Shown: positions 1 to 8,917, counted from the stretch's first letter. The stretch: DNA of 64,000 nucleotides from Micrococcaceae bacterium RIT 802 (GCA_016892645.1 JAFEMX010000003.1:186001-250000), one strand, 5' to 3'. Notes: generated by a model not told the origin, from the letters alone. Translations and numbers: made by a program.

Positions 1-1
1 C

Positions 2-490
2 GCCGCGTTGCTGATCCTCTCCCGGCGTGCCGAGCGGGCGGCGTTCAAGCAGCTCGAAGGCAAGCCCGGTGCCGCCGGCGCCTCCATGTCGGTTTTGCGC
101 CGCGGCTGGGTCCTGACCGAGCAGCCCGTGGCCATCAGCCCGCGCACGCAGGATCTCGTTTTCCGCGGCATCGGCCGTCCCGGCGTCGTGCTGGTCACCG
201 AGGGCCCGACCAACCGGGTCCGTCCGCTGGTGGACTCCGAACGCCGCCGGATGAGCCGCGTGCTGCCCAACGTCCCGATCCACGTCATCAATGCCGGCTC
301 GGGTGAAGGCCAAACCGCGCTCGGGGACGTTGCCAAGAAGATGAAGAAGTTCCCCAAGACGTTGAACAAACAGGAGGTCCATGCGGTGGACATGCGCCTG
401 TCGACCTTGGGGAGCGCCAAGCTGCCGATTCCCAAGGGCATCGACCCGAACAAGGCCCGTCCCGACCGCCGGTCCATGCGCGGCCGCTAA
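2..490 (+). CDS. DUF4191 family membrane protein, C-terminal part
   Basis: The gene enters from the left edge; 162 codons in frame are visible and the true start lies outside. The visible part is a basic, soluble C-terminal domain with Arg/Lys-rich stretches (RRAERAAFKQ, KKMKKFPK) ending in RSMRGR, as in the actinobacterial DUF4191 family (Rv2219-like). Family members have two membrane helices upstream, which cannot be seen here. The function is unknown. It sits upstream of an RDD gene and glnA, the order seen in mycobacteria, which supports the family call. A strong hairpin follows the stop. Confidence 0.85.
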   Translation, partial: AALLILSRRAERAAFKQLEGKPGAAGASMSVLRRGWVLTEQPVAISPRTQDLVFRGIGRPGVVLVTEGPTNRVRPLVDSERRRMSRVLPNVPIHVINAGSGEGQTALGDVAKKMKKFPKTLNKQEVHAVDMRLSTLGSAKLPIPKGIDPNKARPDRRSMRGR

Positions 491-502
491 ACCGACCACA
501 TG

Positions 503-538
503 AAAGTGCCGGTTCCCCCGCGGGGGAACCGGCACTTT
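503..538. terminator. Bidirectional hairpin between DUF4191 and RDD genes
   Basis: A perfect 18-base inverted repeat (AAAGTGCCGG... with its exact complement) sits between two convergent genes. Because it is symmetrical and carries A and T runs at its ends, it can end transcription from both sides. Confidence 0.85.
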
Positions 539-612
539 CTGTGTGACGCGGGAATTGTTCCGTGGCCGGTCGTGACCCCGGGTGGCGGCGGCCGAGCCGC
601 ACGCGCTCCGTG

Positions 613-1047
613 TCAGATACGCACGAGTATCGCGTTGATGGCGCGGTCGTGCAGACCGCGCTGGTCGGGATCGGTCACCAGCGGCGGGACAACGAGGCAC
701 ACGAGGATCCCGCGGATCAGGCCCTGCAGGGGTTTGATGGCCGTGCCGTCCATCCCCTGCACCTGCATCCCGAGGATCCGGTGGCCGATGGAGTGACCGG
801 TCACGCCGACGAAGACGATCTGCATGGCCGCGAATATCGTCAGGTTCGCCAGGGAGCTGCCGTTGAAGAAGATGAAGGACGGGATCATGGCCAGCGCCCA
901 GTCGATGCACAGGGCTCCCACGCGCCGACCGATACGGGCGACGGACCCCGGCCCCGACTCCGGGCGACCGAGTCGCTGGCCCGGCCAGGCTTCGGGGTTG
1001 AGCTGCGGCGGGCCCTCGAGCCACGAACTGACGTCTTTTCTTTCCAC
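613..1047 (-). CDS. RDD family membrane protein
   Basis: A 144-residue protein with three hydrophobic segments (about 43-61, 66-86, 107-124). The RDD signature is visible as the Arg/Asp pair in RRVGALCIDW (41-50) and HDR at 133-135. RDD proteins are small integral membrane proteins of uncertain function, some implicated in ion transport. The first 40 residues are a hydrophilic cytoplasmic tail. The GTG start has GGAGGG directly against it, too close for normal Shine-Dalgarno use, but a TAAGCT hexamer lies 6 bases before it, so the mRNA may be leaderless. It is divergent from glnA and corresponds in position to Rv2219A. Confidence 0.88.
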   Translation of the reverse strand: MERKDVSSWLEGPPQLNPEAWPGQRLGRPESGPGSVARIGRRVGALCIDWALAMIPSFIFFNGSSLANLTIFAAMQIVFVGVTGHSIGHRILGMQVQGMDGTAIKPLQGLIRGILVCLVVPPLVTDPDQRGLHDRAINAILVRI

Positions 1048-1053
1048 CCCTCC

Positions 1054-1059
1054 AGCTTA
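1054..1059 (-). promoter_or_regulatory. -10 hexamer of RDD gene, probable leaderless start
   Basis: TAAGCT fits the actinobacterial TANNNT -10 pattern and ends 6 bases before the GTG start, so transcription should begin at or next to the start codon. Confidence 0.5.
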
Positions 1060-1187
1060 CCGTGGCCCTCCCGGCGTGCACCGGCGTCGTGCCCGGGAAC
1101 ACCGGTGGTCGGGCGGATCAGGGGGCCGACCAGTGCCGCCGACCGCGCGCGATTCCACCCCTGGATCCGCGTCCGGTCCTGCGCCCT

Positions 1188-1226
1188 GTAACGTCACCGA
1201 AACAAATGTGTCACGGTCGGGAAACC
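1188..1226 (+). promoter_or_regulatory. Putative GlnR operator upstream of glnA
   Basis: Two tandem copies of the actinobacterial GlnR pattern GTNAC-N6-GNAAC are present: GTAAC at 1188-1192 with GAAAA at 1199-1203 (one mismatch), and GTCAC at 1211-1215 with GAAAC at 1222-1226 (perfect). Half-sites are 11, 12 and 11 bases apart, close to one helical turn each. The spacing and position upstream of glnA fit nitrogen control of glutamine synthetase by GlnR. The regulator is not in this window. Confidence 0.65.
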
Positions 1227-1236
1227 AGAATTCGCT

Positions 1237-1242
1237 AGGGTA
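1237..1242 (+). promoter_or_regulatory. -10 hexamer of glnA promoter
   Basis: TAGGGT fits TANNNT and lies just downstream of the GlnR-like boxes. No good -35 hexamer is found 16-18 bases upstream, as expected for an activator-dependent promoter. It predicts a 5' leader of roughly 70 bases before the glnA start. Confidence 0.45.
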
Positions 1243-1321
1243 GAGGTAACAGCGAGGGGCCGACACGTGCAAAAGCCGCGTGCTTCCCTGGCCTGAGCAG
1301 ATCTCTTAGGAGCAGTAGCAG

Positions 1322-2746
1322 ATGTTCAAGAACCCGGACGAAGTCCTCAAGTACATTGCCGACGAAGACATTAAGTTCGTCGACATCCGATTCACGGACC
1401 TTCCGGGGGTGCAGCAGCACTTCAACGTCCCGGCGAAGACGGTCGACGCCGACTTCTTCGTCAACGGGCAGCTCTTCGATGGCTCGTCGATCAAGGGCTT
1501 CCAGGGCATCGCCGACTCCGACATGCAGTTGATCCCGGATGTCACGACGGGGTTCATCGATCCGTTCCGCGTTGAGAAGACGCTGGCCTTCAACTTCTCG
1601 ATCGTGAACCCACGCACCGGCGAGCCCTACCACCGCGACCCGCGTGGCGTGGCCGAACGTGCCGAGGCCTACCTGGCATCCACCGGCATCGCCGACACAG
1701 CGTTCTTCGCCCCCGAGGCTGAATTCTTCATCTTCGACAACATGCAGTGGGAGTCGAAGCCGCAGGGCTCCTTCTACAAGATCGACTCCGTCGAGGCGCC
1801 CTGGAACACCGGCAAGAAGGAAGAGGGCGGCAACCAGGCGTACAAGACGCCGTACAAGGGCGGCTACTTCCCGGTCTCCCCCACCGACAAGCAGGCCGAT
1901 CTGCGCGATGCGATCTGCCTGGAGCTGGAGGCCGCCGGCCTCGAGGTCGAGCGCTCCCACCATGAAGTGGGCGCCGCGGGACAGGCCGAGATCAACTACA
2001 AGTTCAACACGCTGACCCACTCGGCCGATGACATCCTCAAGTTCAAGTACATCGTCAAGAACCTTGCCGATGCCTGGGGCAAGTCCGCCACCTTCATGCC
2101 GAAGCCCATCTTCGGGGATAACGGCTCGGGCATGCACTGCCACCAGTCGCTGTGGACCGACGGCGAACCGCTGTTCTACGACGAGAAGGGCTACGCCGGC
2201 CTTTCGGACGTCGCCCGCTGGTACATCGGTGGCCTGCTCAAGCACGCCTCGGCCGTCCTCGCCTTCACCAACCCGACGGTGAACTCCTACAAGCGCCTGG
2301 TAAAGGGCTTCGAGGCCCCGGTGAACATGGTGTACTCGCAGGGCAACCGTTCGGCTGGCATCCGCATCCCGATCACCGGCTCGAACCCGAAGGCCAAGCG
2401 CATCGAGTTCCGCGCGCCGGATGCTTCCGGCAACCCGTACCTCGCCTTTGCCGCACAGCTGATGGCCGGCCTGGACGGCATCCGCAACCGCATCGAACCG
2501 GCGGATCCGATCGACAAGGACCTCTACGAGCTCCCCGCCGAAGAGGCCAAGGACATCCAGGTCGCTCCCGGCTCCCTGGAGGAGGCGCTCGTGGCCCTGG
2601 AAGAGGACTACGAGTTCCTGCTCGCCGGCGATGTGTTCACCGAGGACCTGATCCGCACCTGGGTCGACTTCAAGCGTGAGAACGAGATCAAGCCGCTGTC
2701 GCTGCGCCCGAACCCGTACGAGTTCGAGCTCTACTACGGCTGCTAG
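1322..2746 (+). CDS. glnA: Glutamine synthetase type I (beta)
   Basis: 474 residues, the usual length for GS-I. It makes glutamine from glutamate, ammonia and ATP as a cytoplasmic dodecamer. Visible motifs include DGSSIKGF near residue 53, the ATP-binding [10 protein letters not shown] near 266, NRSAGIRIP near 342 and the adenylylation loop DLYELP, whose target is Tyr402. That tyrosine marks the regulated beta form, and its modifying enzyme glnE is encoded 3 kb away. The start is set by TTAGGAG about 9 bases upstream of the ATG. It has its own promoter and GlnR-like operator and ends at a strong hairpin. Confidence 0.98.
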   Translation: MFKNPDEVLKYIADEDIKFVDIRFTDLPGVQQHFNVPAKTVDADFFVNGQLFDGSSIKGFQGIADSDMQLIPDVTTGFIDPFRVEKTLAFNFSIVNPRTGEPYHRDPRGVAERAEAYLASTGIADTAFFAPEAEFFIFDNMQWESKPQGSFYKIDSVEAPWNTGKKEEGGNQAYKTPYKGGYFPVSPTDKQADLRDAICLELEAAGLEVERSHHEVGAAGQAEINYKFNTLTHSADDILKFKYIVKNLADAWGKSATFMPKPIFGDNGSGMHCHQSLWTDGEPLFYDEKGYAGLSDVARWYIGGLLKHASAVLAFTNPTVNSYKRLVKGFEAPVNMVYSQGNRSAGIRIPITGSNPKAKRIEFRAPDASGNPYLAFAAQLMAGLDGIRNRIEPADPIDKDLYELPAEEAKDIQVAPGSLEEALVALEEDYEFLLAGDVFTEDLIRTWVDFKRENEIKPLSLRPNPYEFELYYGC

Positions 2747-2764
2747 ACCGTAGGCAGCAGTACG

Positions 2765-2801
2765 GGAAGCCGGGCACCGATTGATTCGGTGCCCGGCTTC
2801 C
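2765..2801. terminator. Hairpin terminator after glnA
   Basis: A perfect 16-base-pair stem with a 5-base loop starts 18 bases after the glnA stop. It lies between convergent genes (glnA and the HNH gene) and can serve both. Confidence 0.85.
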
Positions 2802-2840
2802 GTGATGTTCGGGCCACCCGTACAGCCCGCTTCGTGCTGG

Positions 2841-4940
2841 CTAGAACGGTGGGTCCTCCGGTGTTGGCGGCAGCGGTGGACGTTCGCCGCCCCAGGGGTT
2901 GTCCTTATCGTCCGGTCGTTGGATGTGCGGTGGGCCGTATCCGCCGGCATTACGCTTGAGGCGCCGTTTCCGAGTGGCCTTTCCCCATTTGCTGCGCGCA
3001 TAGCGTCCGTGCTCGGGGTTCTCGCTCGAGCTGTCCGGAATGTCTTGGATCCGGCCCCACTCCCGAACCTGCAGGGCCTGGTAGTGATCGGATTCGATCC
3101 GTCTCATGTCCACGCTGTATTGGCCCGGTGGTGCATTCGCCGTGAGTTCCGCCCACAGGCAGCGCTCCCATGCGGACTTGGCCAGGACGTCCTCCAGGGA
3201 TGAGTAGGCGGCGGTCCGTTGCCCGGGGTGTTCGGTGGTATGCGCCTCTGCTTCCCCGGGTATGCGCGGAACCCGTGAATCCGGATCGATCGGAGGTGCC
3301 GGGCAGTCGGCGGTCCCCGGTGGCACCTCCGGTTGTCGCCCGTCGGGCACGCTCCACGGTGCGGCCGGGTAGGCGACGCGCTGGGTGCCGAAGAGGCTGG
3401 TGACGAGGATCGTTCCGCCGGCACGCTGTTCCACCTCGATCAGCCCCAGGGACTTGAGGCGGTGACAGCGTTTACACGCCAGACGGGTGTTGGCGATGTC
3501 CGTCCCCCCGCCGTCCTGCCATTCGCTGGTGTGGTCGATCTCGCAGGTCCGGGCCGGGCCGGTGCATCCGGGGGTGGTGCATCCTCCATCGCGGAACCGC
3601 AAGGCCGCGCGTTGGGCGGCGGTGGGACGGTACCGGTCCTGGCCGAATTCCACGATGGCACCGGTCATCGGATCGGTGATCAGCCGCCACCAGGTCTTCG
3701 CCGCGGTCATCAACCGTGCCGCTGAATCCTGGTCGATCGGCCCGGCACCCAGAAGTGTGGGAACCGGTGCACCGGGCTGCAGCTGCGCCACAGCGAGGCC
3801 CCCCGGACCGCTGAGCCGCTCATCGATCGATCCCGTCGGCCCCGCTGACGCCCCACCAGCCGGGCCCGATCCGGTGGCGGGGCCATCGACATCCGTGTCG
3901 TCGCTGGTGGACGGGCCGCCTGGCGTCCCGGGCAGCATCGTGGCGGGAATCGCCACGAAAACCTCCGCATTGACGGTTTCCAGCCCCTGGCCCCGCGGCC
4001 CGTTGAGCATCATGTCCGTGAAGACATCGGCGCGCAACTGGTCAAGTGTCCGTATTTCGGCGGGATCCTCCTGCGGGTGGACGGCGTCCTCGCCGGCCCC
4101 TGCTTTCGCCGCCGCGCGGACGACGGCAGCGGCGGAGTCGGGGTCGGTTTTGAGCAGGCGTGCCATGCCATCGATCTTGGAGAAGATTGCCTGGCAGCTT
4201 GCGGTCGGCAGATAGCCGGAGAACCACGTCATGCCGTGGTTGGCCTCCTCCAAGGTGATCCGGCGATCTCGCAGCTCGGTGCGCGATCGCTTGGTGTAGG
4301 ACTGGCCATAGTACTTTTCCAGTATCTGGCGGCCCCTCGCGCGCAGCTGTGTCGGCGACTTGCCGGGGGCGACGGCCAACATGTCCGCCCCGAAGTCGCG
4401 GCGGTCCTGCCGCGCCCGGGCAGCGCGTCGGGCCATCTCGCGTTCCCATTCTTCCTTCGTCGCCTCATCGGCTTCCGTCGGCGGCAATGGCAGCGGTTCC
4501 GGAACGATGTGCTGGGCGTGCTCGAGGATGCGCTGCACATGGCTTGCGCCGATACGCCCCAAGGCCAGGGACTCGAGTACCTCCGGGGTATCCATCACCA
4601 TCGTCTCGGCCTGGTCCAACACGCGGTGGGCTTGGCCTTGGGAGAGTCCCGCAACCAAGGCGATCTCCATCGCGGCGCTGTCGGTGGCGGCACCGGAGAC
4701 CGTTCGTCCGGTGCGCAATGAAATCTGCATGCCCCGACGGCCTTCCAGCTCCTCGAGCCGGGGATCCACTGCACGTTGCGCCTCGTCATGCAGCATCGCA
4801 GCGGCCAGGTACTTCTCGGCCTCGGCAAAACGCGCCAACGACTCGGCGGCCTTCAGCCGAGCCGAACCCGTCACGGACGCTCCGGCCAACCGGGTCATGG
4901 CCCACCCGTTGACCTCGACCGTGTCCGCCACCTGTTCCAT
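2841..4940 (-). CDS. DUF222 domain HNH endonuclease
   Basis: 699 residues from the preferred ATG, which follows GTGGAGTC; the frame stays open further upstream but a longer start would overlap the HTH gene. The N-terminal DUF222 region (about 20-330) is all-helical and Arg/Glu-rich. A proline/glycine-rich linker precedes an HNH nuclease module near 447-520 with CTTPGC, CEIDH and CKRC, giving paired zinc-binding cysteines and the catalytic histidine. This is the 13E12-repeat architecture found in many copies in actinobacteria; the biological role is not established. The C-terminal 150 residues are low complexity. It lies 131 bases downstream of a small HTH gene on the same strand. Confidence 0.93.
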   Translation of the reverse strand: MEQVADTVEVNGWAMTRLAGASVTGSARLKAAESLARFAEAEKYLAAAMLHDEAQRAVDPRLEELEGRRGMQISLRTGRTVSGAATDSAAMEIALVAGLSQGQAHRVLDQAETMVMDTPEVLESLALGRIGASHVQRILEHAQHIVPEPLPLPPTEADEATKEEWEREMARRAARARQDRRDFGADMLAVAPGKSPTQLRARGRQILEKYYGQSYTKRSRTELRDRRITLEEANHGMTWFSGYLPTASCQAIFSKIDGMARLLKTDPDSAAAVVRAAAKAGAGEDAVHPQEDPAEIRTLDQLRADVFTDMMLNGPRGQGLETVNAEVFVAIPATMLPGTPGGPSTSDDTDVDGPATGSGPAGGASAGPTGSIDERLSGPGGLAVAQLQPGAPVPTLLGAGPIDQDSAARLMTAAKTWWRLITDPMTGAIVEFGQDRYRPTAAQRAALRFRDGGCTTPGCTGPARTCEIDHTSEWQDGGGTDIANTRLACKRCHRLKSLGLIEVEQRAGGTILVTSLFGTQRVAYPAAPWSVPDGRQPEVPPGTADCPAPPIDPDSRVPRIPGEAEAHTTEHPGQRTAAYSSLEDVLAKSAWERCLWAELTANAPPGQYSVDMRRIESDHYQALQVREWGRIQDIPDSSSENPEHGRYARSKWGKATRKRRLKRNAGGYGPPHIQRPDDKDNPWGGERPPLPPTPEDPPF

Positions 4941-5071
4941 GACTCCACGATGCCAGCCGGCACCGACAGTTTGGAACCGGGCCCCGCGTGCGGATACACA
5001 AGCACGGCGGGCAGATACGGGGGCCCCGGCCGACCTGCGGCATCGATCCCCCGAGCCCGGTGCGGGCGGAA

Positions 5072-5275
5072 CTACGTGCGTTTCCCGTACCGCTGGTGAA
5101 CGGCCTGCCGGCTCACCCCCAACGCCTGGGCGATCGCCTCCCACGACAGCCCTTCGCCCCGTGCCCTGCGCACGAGCACGGCCTCGGCTCGGCGAAGCTC
5201 CGTGTTCATCTGCGCCACGGCCTGCAATCTCTGCACCGGACCTCCGGAATCCATGGACCCGACGAGTGTCTTCAT
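5072..5275 (-). CDS. Small helix-turn-helix regulator
   Basis: A 67-residue protein with a single HTH at about 43-64 (LSWEAIAQALGVSRQAVHQR), resembling sigma-70 region 4 or ParB-type HTHs and fitting DNA binding. The first 40 residues form a helix probably used for dimerisation. The ATG was chosen because GGAGGTGG lies 5 bases upstream; earlier in-frame ATGs lie before that site. Two identical-spacing inverted repeats overlap its promoter, suggesting autoregulation. It precedes the HNH nuclease gene on the same strand. The identity of its targets is inferred only. Confidence 0.88.
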   Translation of the reverse strand: MKTLVGSMDSGGPVQRLQAVAQMNTELRRAEAVLVRRARGEGLSWEAIAQALGVSRQAVHQRYGKRT

Positions 5276-5293
5276 GTGTTCCACCTCCATCAT

Positions 5294-5309
5294 GTCAACA
5301 TAACTTGAC
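5294..5309 (-). promoter_or_regulatory. Operator 1 over -10 of the HTH gene
   Basis: Inverted repeat GTCAA-N6-TTGAC. On the minus strand it contains TATGTT, the likely -10 hexamer of the HTH gene, 18 bases downstream of a TTGACG -35. A bound dimer would block RNA polymerase. Confidence 0.6.
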
Positions 5310-5321
5310 GAATGGAGACGC

Positions 5322-5337
5322 GTCAAGGGATCTTGAC
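5322..5337 (-). promoter_or_regulatory. Operator 2 over -35 of the HTH gene
   Basis: A second inverted repeat with the same GTCAA-N6-TTGAC layout, starting 28 bases from the first. Its downstream half-site on the minus strand supplies the TTGACG -35 hexamer. Confidence 0.6.
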
Positions 5338-5410
5338 ATTCCCGGCAGGCCAGGCTCCGCCGTCGTTCCCGGTGAGGCGCGGCGCGGGGCCCGGCGTGGG
5401 GCGGGCCTGC

Positions 5411-5740
5411 CTAACCGGCGATGGTGGTGAGCAGGAAGGCCGCCGGTGCCGTGGCCACGACGTTGTGCACCACGTCCGGGATGACGAACAGCCCGCCGTG
5501 CCCCACCTCCTGCTCGCCATCGGCCCAGCGGACGGTCACCGCGCCGTGGAGGACCAGCAGCGTCGCGGATTCCGGCTTGGAGTGATCCGCCAGCTCCGAC
5601 CCCGCATCGAGGGCCATCAGCGTCTGGCGCAACCGCCCATCCTTGAGGACCGCGGTGGCGCTGCGCCGATGCGGAGCCGACTTCGCCCGTTCCAGGTGCT
5701 CCGCGACCAGTTCGTCCAGTTCAGCCTTGCTCACATGCAT
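5411..5740 (-). CDS. Cupin domain protein
   Basis: A 109-residue single-domain beta-barrel protein. The cupin core runs from about residue 30 to the end (HSKPESATLLVLHGAVTVRW, then GHGGLFVIPDVVHNV), with histidines placed where cupins bind a metal. The substrate is unknown. ATG 5740 was preferred over an upstream GTG because AGGAG lies 9 bases before it. It is in the same orientation as glnE but separated from it by a strong hairpin. It is not part of the conserved gln neighbourhood and probably belongs to the accessory block. Confidence 0.85.
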   Translation of the reverse strand: MHVSKAELDELVAEHLERAKSAPHRRSATAVLKDGRLRQTLMALDAGSELADHSKPESATLLVLHGAVTVRWADGEQEVGHGGLFVIPDVVHNVVATAPAAFLLTTIAG

Positions 5741-5762
5741 GGTTCCCACTCTCCTCTTCCGT

Positions 5763-5793
5763 GACGGCGGGACCTTGGCCGGGTCCCGCCGTC
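5763..5793 (-). terminator. Hairpin terminator after glnE
   Basis: A perfect 12-base-pair GC-rich stem with a 7-base loop begins 5 bases after the glnE stop. There is no following U-run. Confidence 0.65.
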
Positions 5794-5797
5794 GTTC

Positions 5798-8700
5798 TCA
5801 ATGCTGGCTCGTCTCCTCGAACCCGTAGAAGTGCCGTTCGAAGACGCTGCGTGCCCGGCGGGTGACGCGGCGGTAGTCGTTGTCCAGTTCCGAGGCACTG
5901 CCGGCGGGGTAGCCACACCAGCGGGCGACGGCCTCCATGTCGCGCCAGGACCGGGGCAGCACGTCGGATGCCCGGCCGGTGCAGGCCACCGAGGCGCTGC
6001 GGATCCGGGTGGCCAGCGACCAGGCCCGGTCCAGCAGCTCCACGTCCCCCGCGGGGAGGATCTCCAGCTGCGCCAACGCGGCCAATGCCTCGCGGGTCGA
6101 CGTGGTCCGCAACCCGGGATGCTTCGTGGCGTGTTCGAGCTGCAGCAGCTGGACCAGCCATTCGACGTCGCTCAGTCCGCCGCGGCCGAGCTTGACGTGG
6201 CGCGTGGAATCCGCGCCGCGTGGCAGCCGCTCCGCCTCGACACGGGCCTTGATCCTGCGGATCTCCCGGACCTCGTCCGCGCTGATGCCGCGCCCGTACC
6301 GGATCCCGTCGACGAGCGTCATGAACTCGGCGGCCAGGTCGTCGTCCCCGGCCAGGGGACGGGCACGCAGCAGTGCCTGGCGTTCCCAGACCAGCGCCCA
6401 GCGTTCGTAGTACTCGCGGTAGGAAGCCAGCGATCGGGCCAGCGGCCCGTTCTTCCCCTCGGGGCGCAGGGCGGCGTCGACGACGAGCTTGGGCTCGGCG
6501 AGCACCGCGGGTTTCAGCGGTTGGGTCAGCAGCTTGCCGACATGGGTGAAGATCCGCAGTGCCTGCTGCTGCGCCGCTTGCGCATCCGCGCCGTCCCGTG
6601 GGCGGTGGACGTACAGGACGTCGGCGTCGGAGCCGTAGCCGATCTCGCGGCCGCCCTGGCGTCCCATCGCCACCACCAGCAGATCGGTGAGGCGTTCGGT
6701 GGTGGCGAATTCGTGGTCTTCCGCCACGCGCAACGCGGCCAGGACGGCTGCACGGTCGATGTCGGAGAGCGCCGTGCCGATCTCGTCGATGTCCATCAGC
6801 TTGGCCGAATCGGCCAGCGCGACGCGCAGCATCTCCCGCCGGCGGTTCAGCCGCACCAGGCGCATCCCGGATTCGGGGTTCTTGTGGCGTTTGAGCTTGG
6901 CGGCGTTCTCCTGCCACAGCTGTTCGAAGGGCATCGGGCGCAATTCGTGGTCATCGCCCAGCCAGGCTGCAGATTCCGGCGAGACCTCCAGCAGGTCGGT
7001 GATGAACCGCGAGCCGGAGAGCACATGGCAGAGCCGCTCGGCGGCGGCGCTCGAATCACGCAGCATGCCCAGGTACCAGTGCGACTCCCCCAACGCCTCG
7101 CTCAGCCGGCGGAAGCCGAGCAACCCGGCGTCGGGGTCCACCCCGTCGGCGAGCCATTCGAGCAGCACGGGCAGCAGCTGGCGCTGCAGCGAAGCACGCC
7201 GGCGGACGCCTGAGGTGAGCGCCTCGATATGCCGCATGGCGCCCTGCGGGTCCAGGTAGCCCAGCGCGGCCAGCCGCGCCTGGGCCGCCGCCGGCGAGAG
7301 CCGGACCTCGTCGGTGGACAGGTTCGACGCCGAGGCGAGCAGCGGCCGGTAGAAGATCGCCTCGTGGAGCCGCCGCACGGAGCGCTTGGTGTTCTGCCAT
7401 TGCCGGGTCAGTTCATCGGCCGGCTTGCGTCCGCTGACCGCCCGGCCACGCGAGGCGCGGAACAGGACCCGCAGCGCCTCCTCCTTGGCCGGCATCAGGT
7501 GGGTCCGGCGCAGGTTGACGAGCTGGATGCGGTGCTCGAGGACCCGCAGGTAGCGGTACGCCATATCGAATTCGGCCGCGTCGCTTCGTCCGATGTAGCC
7601 GCCGTTGCTCAGGGCGGCGATGGCCGAGGTCGTATCCCGCACCCGCAGCGTCTCGTCGACGCGCCCGTGCACCAGCTGCAGCAGCTGCACCGTGAACTCG
7701 ACATCGCGCAGGCCGCCGGGACCGAGCTTGATCTGGCGGGCGAGTTCGTCGGCAGAGATGTTCGCCAGCACGCGCTTGCGCATCCCCTGGACCGATTCGA
7801 CGAACCCGTCGCGCTCCGAGCAGCTCCAGATCATCGGGGCGACGGCCTCCTCGTAGGCGCGCCCCAGCGCCACGTCCCCGGCGATGCAGCGGGCCTTCAG
7901 CAGCGCCTGGAACTCCCAGCTCTGGGCCCAGCGGTCGTAGTAGGCCACATGCGAGGACAGCGTGCGCGAGAGCGCCCCGTCCTTGCCCTCGGGCCGCAGG
8001 TTCGCGTCGACCTCCCACAGCGCCGGCTCCGGGCCGGGGCTGTTGATGGCCCGTCCGATGCCGATGGCCAGGGTCGCGGCGATGTCGGCGGCCCGGTCGT
8101 CGTCCAGGCCGTCGGCCTCGTGCACGTAGATCACGTCCACGTCGGAGATGTAGTTCAGCTCGCGGGCGCCGCACTTGCCCATCCCGATGACGGCGAGCCG
8201 GACCGCCGCGACGTCCCCCGCGTCGAAACGCCCGACCGCCTCGGCCCGGGCGATGGCCAGGGCCGCGTCCACGGCGGCACCGGCCAGGTCGGCCAATTCG
8301 GCGGCCACCACCGGCAGGACCAGCGAGGGGTCATCGGCGCCGACGTCGCGCAGGGCCAGCCAGGCGAGCCCGGCCCGATAGGCCACGCGCAACCGGGAGT
8401 ATCCGTCCTTGCCGGTGTGTCCGGCCATGGGGGCGTCGGCTGCGGGGTCGGCACCGACGGCCGCCAGCAGGCGGGCCCGCAGTTCCGCCGGCGCAACCGG
8501 TGTCCACCCGGCGGGCACCTCGGGGCCGGTGCCGGGCACGACGGCGGATCCGGCGCCTTCCGCGGCGGGTTCCGGTTCCGTCGTGGCCGCGTCGCCGGCG
8601 GGCGCCGTATCGAAGATGTCCAGGTGCTCGGGGTGCCTCACGAGGAAGTCCCCGAGGGCCTGGGAGGCACCCAGGAAACGCATCACCGGGACCGCTGCCC

Positions 8701-8908
8701 CGGCGTCGTGCACGCGTTCGAGGATCGCCGGTTCCCGTTCGGCGAGGCGCAGCAGCAGCAGCAGCGCCTGGTCCGGGTCGGCCGCGGCGCGCAACCCGGC
8801 GAGCAGGGCCGCCTCGTCGGCGCCGGCGAGGACGTCGTCTGCCAGGAACCGCTTGGCGCGCTCGACGTCGTCGAACCCCGCGGAGATCAGCTGTCGCGTC
8901 AGGCTCAC
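5798..8908 (-). CDS. glnE: Bifunctional glutamine synthetase adenylyltransferase / deadenylase
   Basis: 1036 residues. The protein attaches AMP to a tyrosine of glutamine synthetase and removes it, tuning activity to nitrogen status. Two nucleotidyltransferase domains are visible: an N-terminal one with GKCGARELNYISDVDVIYV near 245 and a C-terminal one with GRQGGREIGYGSDADVLYV near 750, each with the paired aspartates needed for metal binding. The GTG start lies 9 bases after the glnA2 stop, and its AGGGG ribosome site overlaps that stop, so the two are co-transcribed and coupled. Its probable target, Tyr402 of GlnA, is present in this window. Confidence 0.97.
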   Translation of the reverse strand: MSLTRQLISAGFDDVERAKRFLADDVLAGADEAALLAGLRAAADPDQALLLLLRLAEREPAILERVHDAGAAVPVMRFLGASQALGDFLVRHPEHLDIFDTAPAGDAATTEPEPAAEGAGSAVVPGTGPEVPAGWTPVAPAELRARLLAAVGADPAADAPMAGHTGKDGYSRLRVAYRAGLAWLALRDVGADDPSLVLPVVAAELADLAGAAVDAALAIARAEAVGRFDAGDVAAVRLAVIGMGKCGARELNYISDVDVIYVHEADGLDDDRAADIAATLAIGIGRAINSPGPEPALWEVDANLRPEGKDGALSRTLSSHVAYYDRWAQSWEFQALLKARCIAGDVALGRAYEEAVAPMIWSCSERDGFVESVQGMRKRVLANISADELARQIKLGPGGLRDVEFTVQLLQLVHGRVDETLRVRDTTSAIAALSNGGYIGRSDAAEFDMAYRYLRVLEHRIQLVNLRRTHLMPAKEEALRVLFRASRGRAVSGRKPADELTRQWQNTKRSVRRLHEAIFYRPLLASASNLSTDEVRLSPAAAQARLAALGYLDPQGAMRHIEALTSGVRRRASLQRQLLPVLLEWLADGVDPDAGLLGFRRLSEALGESHWYLGMLRDSSAAAERLCHVLSGSRFITDLLEVSPESAAWLGDDHELRPMPFEQLWQENAAKLKRHKNPESGMRLVRLNRRREMLRVALADSAKLMDIDEIGTALSDIDRAAVLAALRVAEDHEFATTERLTDLLVVAMGRQGGREIGYGSDADVLYVHRPRDGADAQAAQQQALRIFTHVGKLLTQPLKPAVLAEPKLVVDAALRPEGKNGPLARSLASYREYYERWALVWERQALLRARPLAGDDDLAAEFMTLVDGIRYGRGISADEVREIRRIKARVEAERLPRGADSTRHVKLGRGGLSDVEWLVQLLQLEHATKHPGLRTTSTREALAALAQLEILPAGDVELLDRAWSLATRIRSASVACTGRASDVLPRSWRDMEAVARWCGYPAGSASELDNDYRRVTRRARSVFERHFYGFEETSQH

Positions 8909-8917
8909 GGCGTGCCC

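Noticed and set aside
1235-3001. A 588-codon minus-strand open frame opposite glnA
   Set aside because: It crosses the glnA terminator and overlaps glnA entirely; no family features.
4941-5144. Upstream extension of the HNH nuclease reading frame
   Set aside because: It would overlap the HTH gene and lacks a start signal; the ATG at 4940 is better supported.
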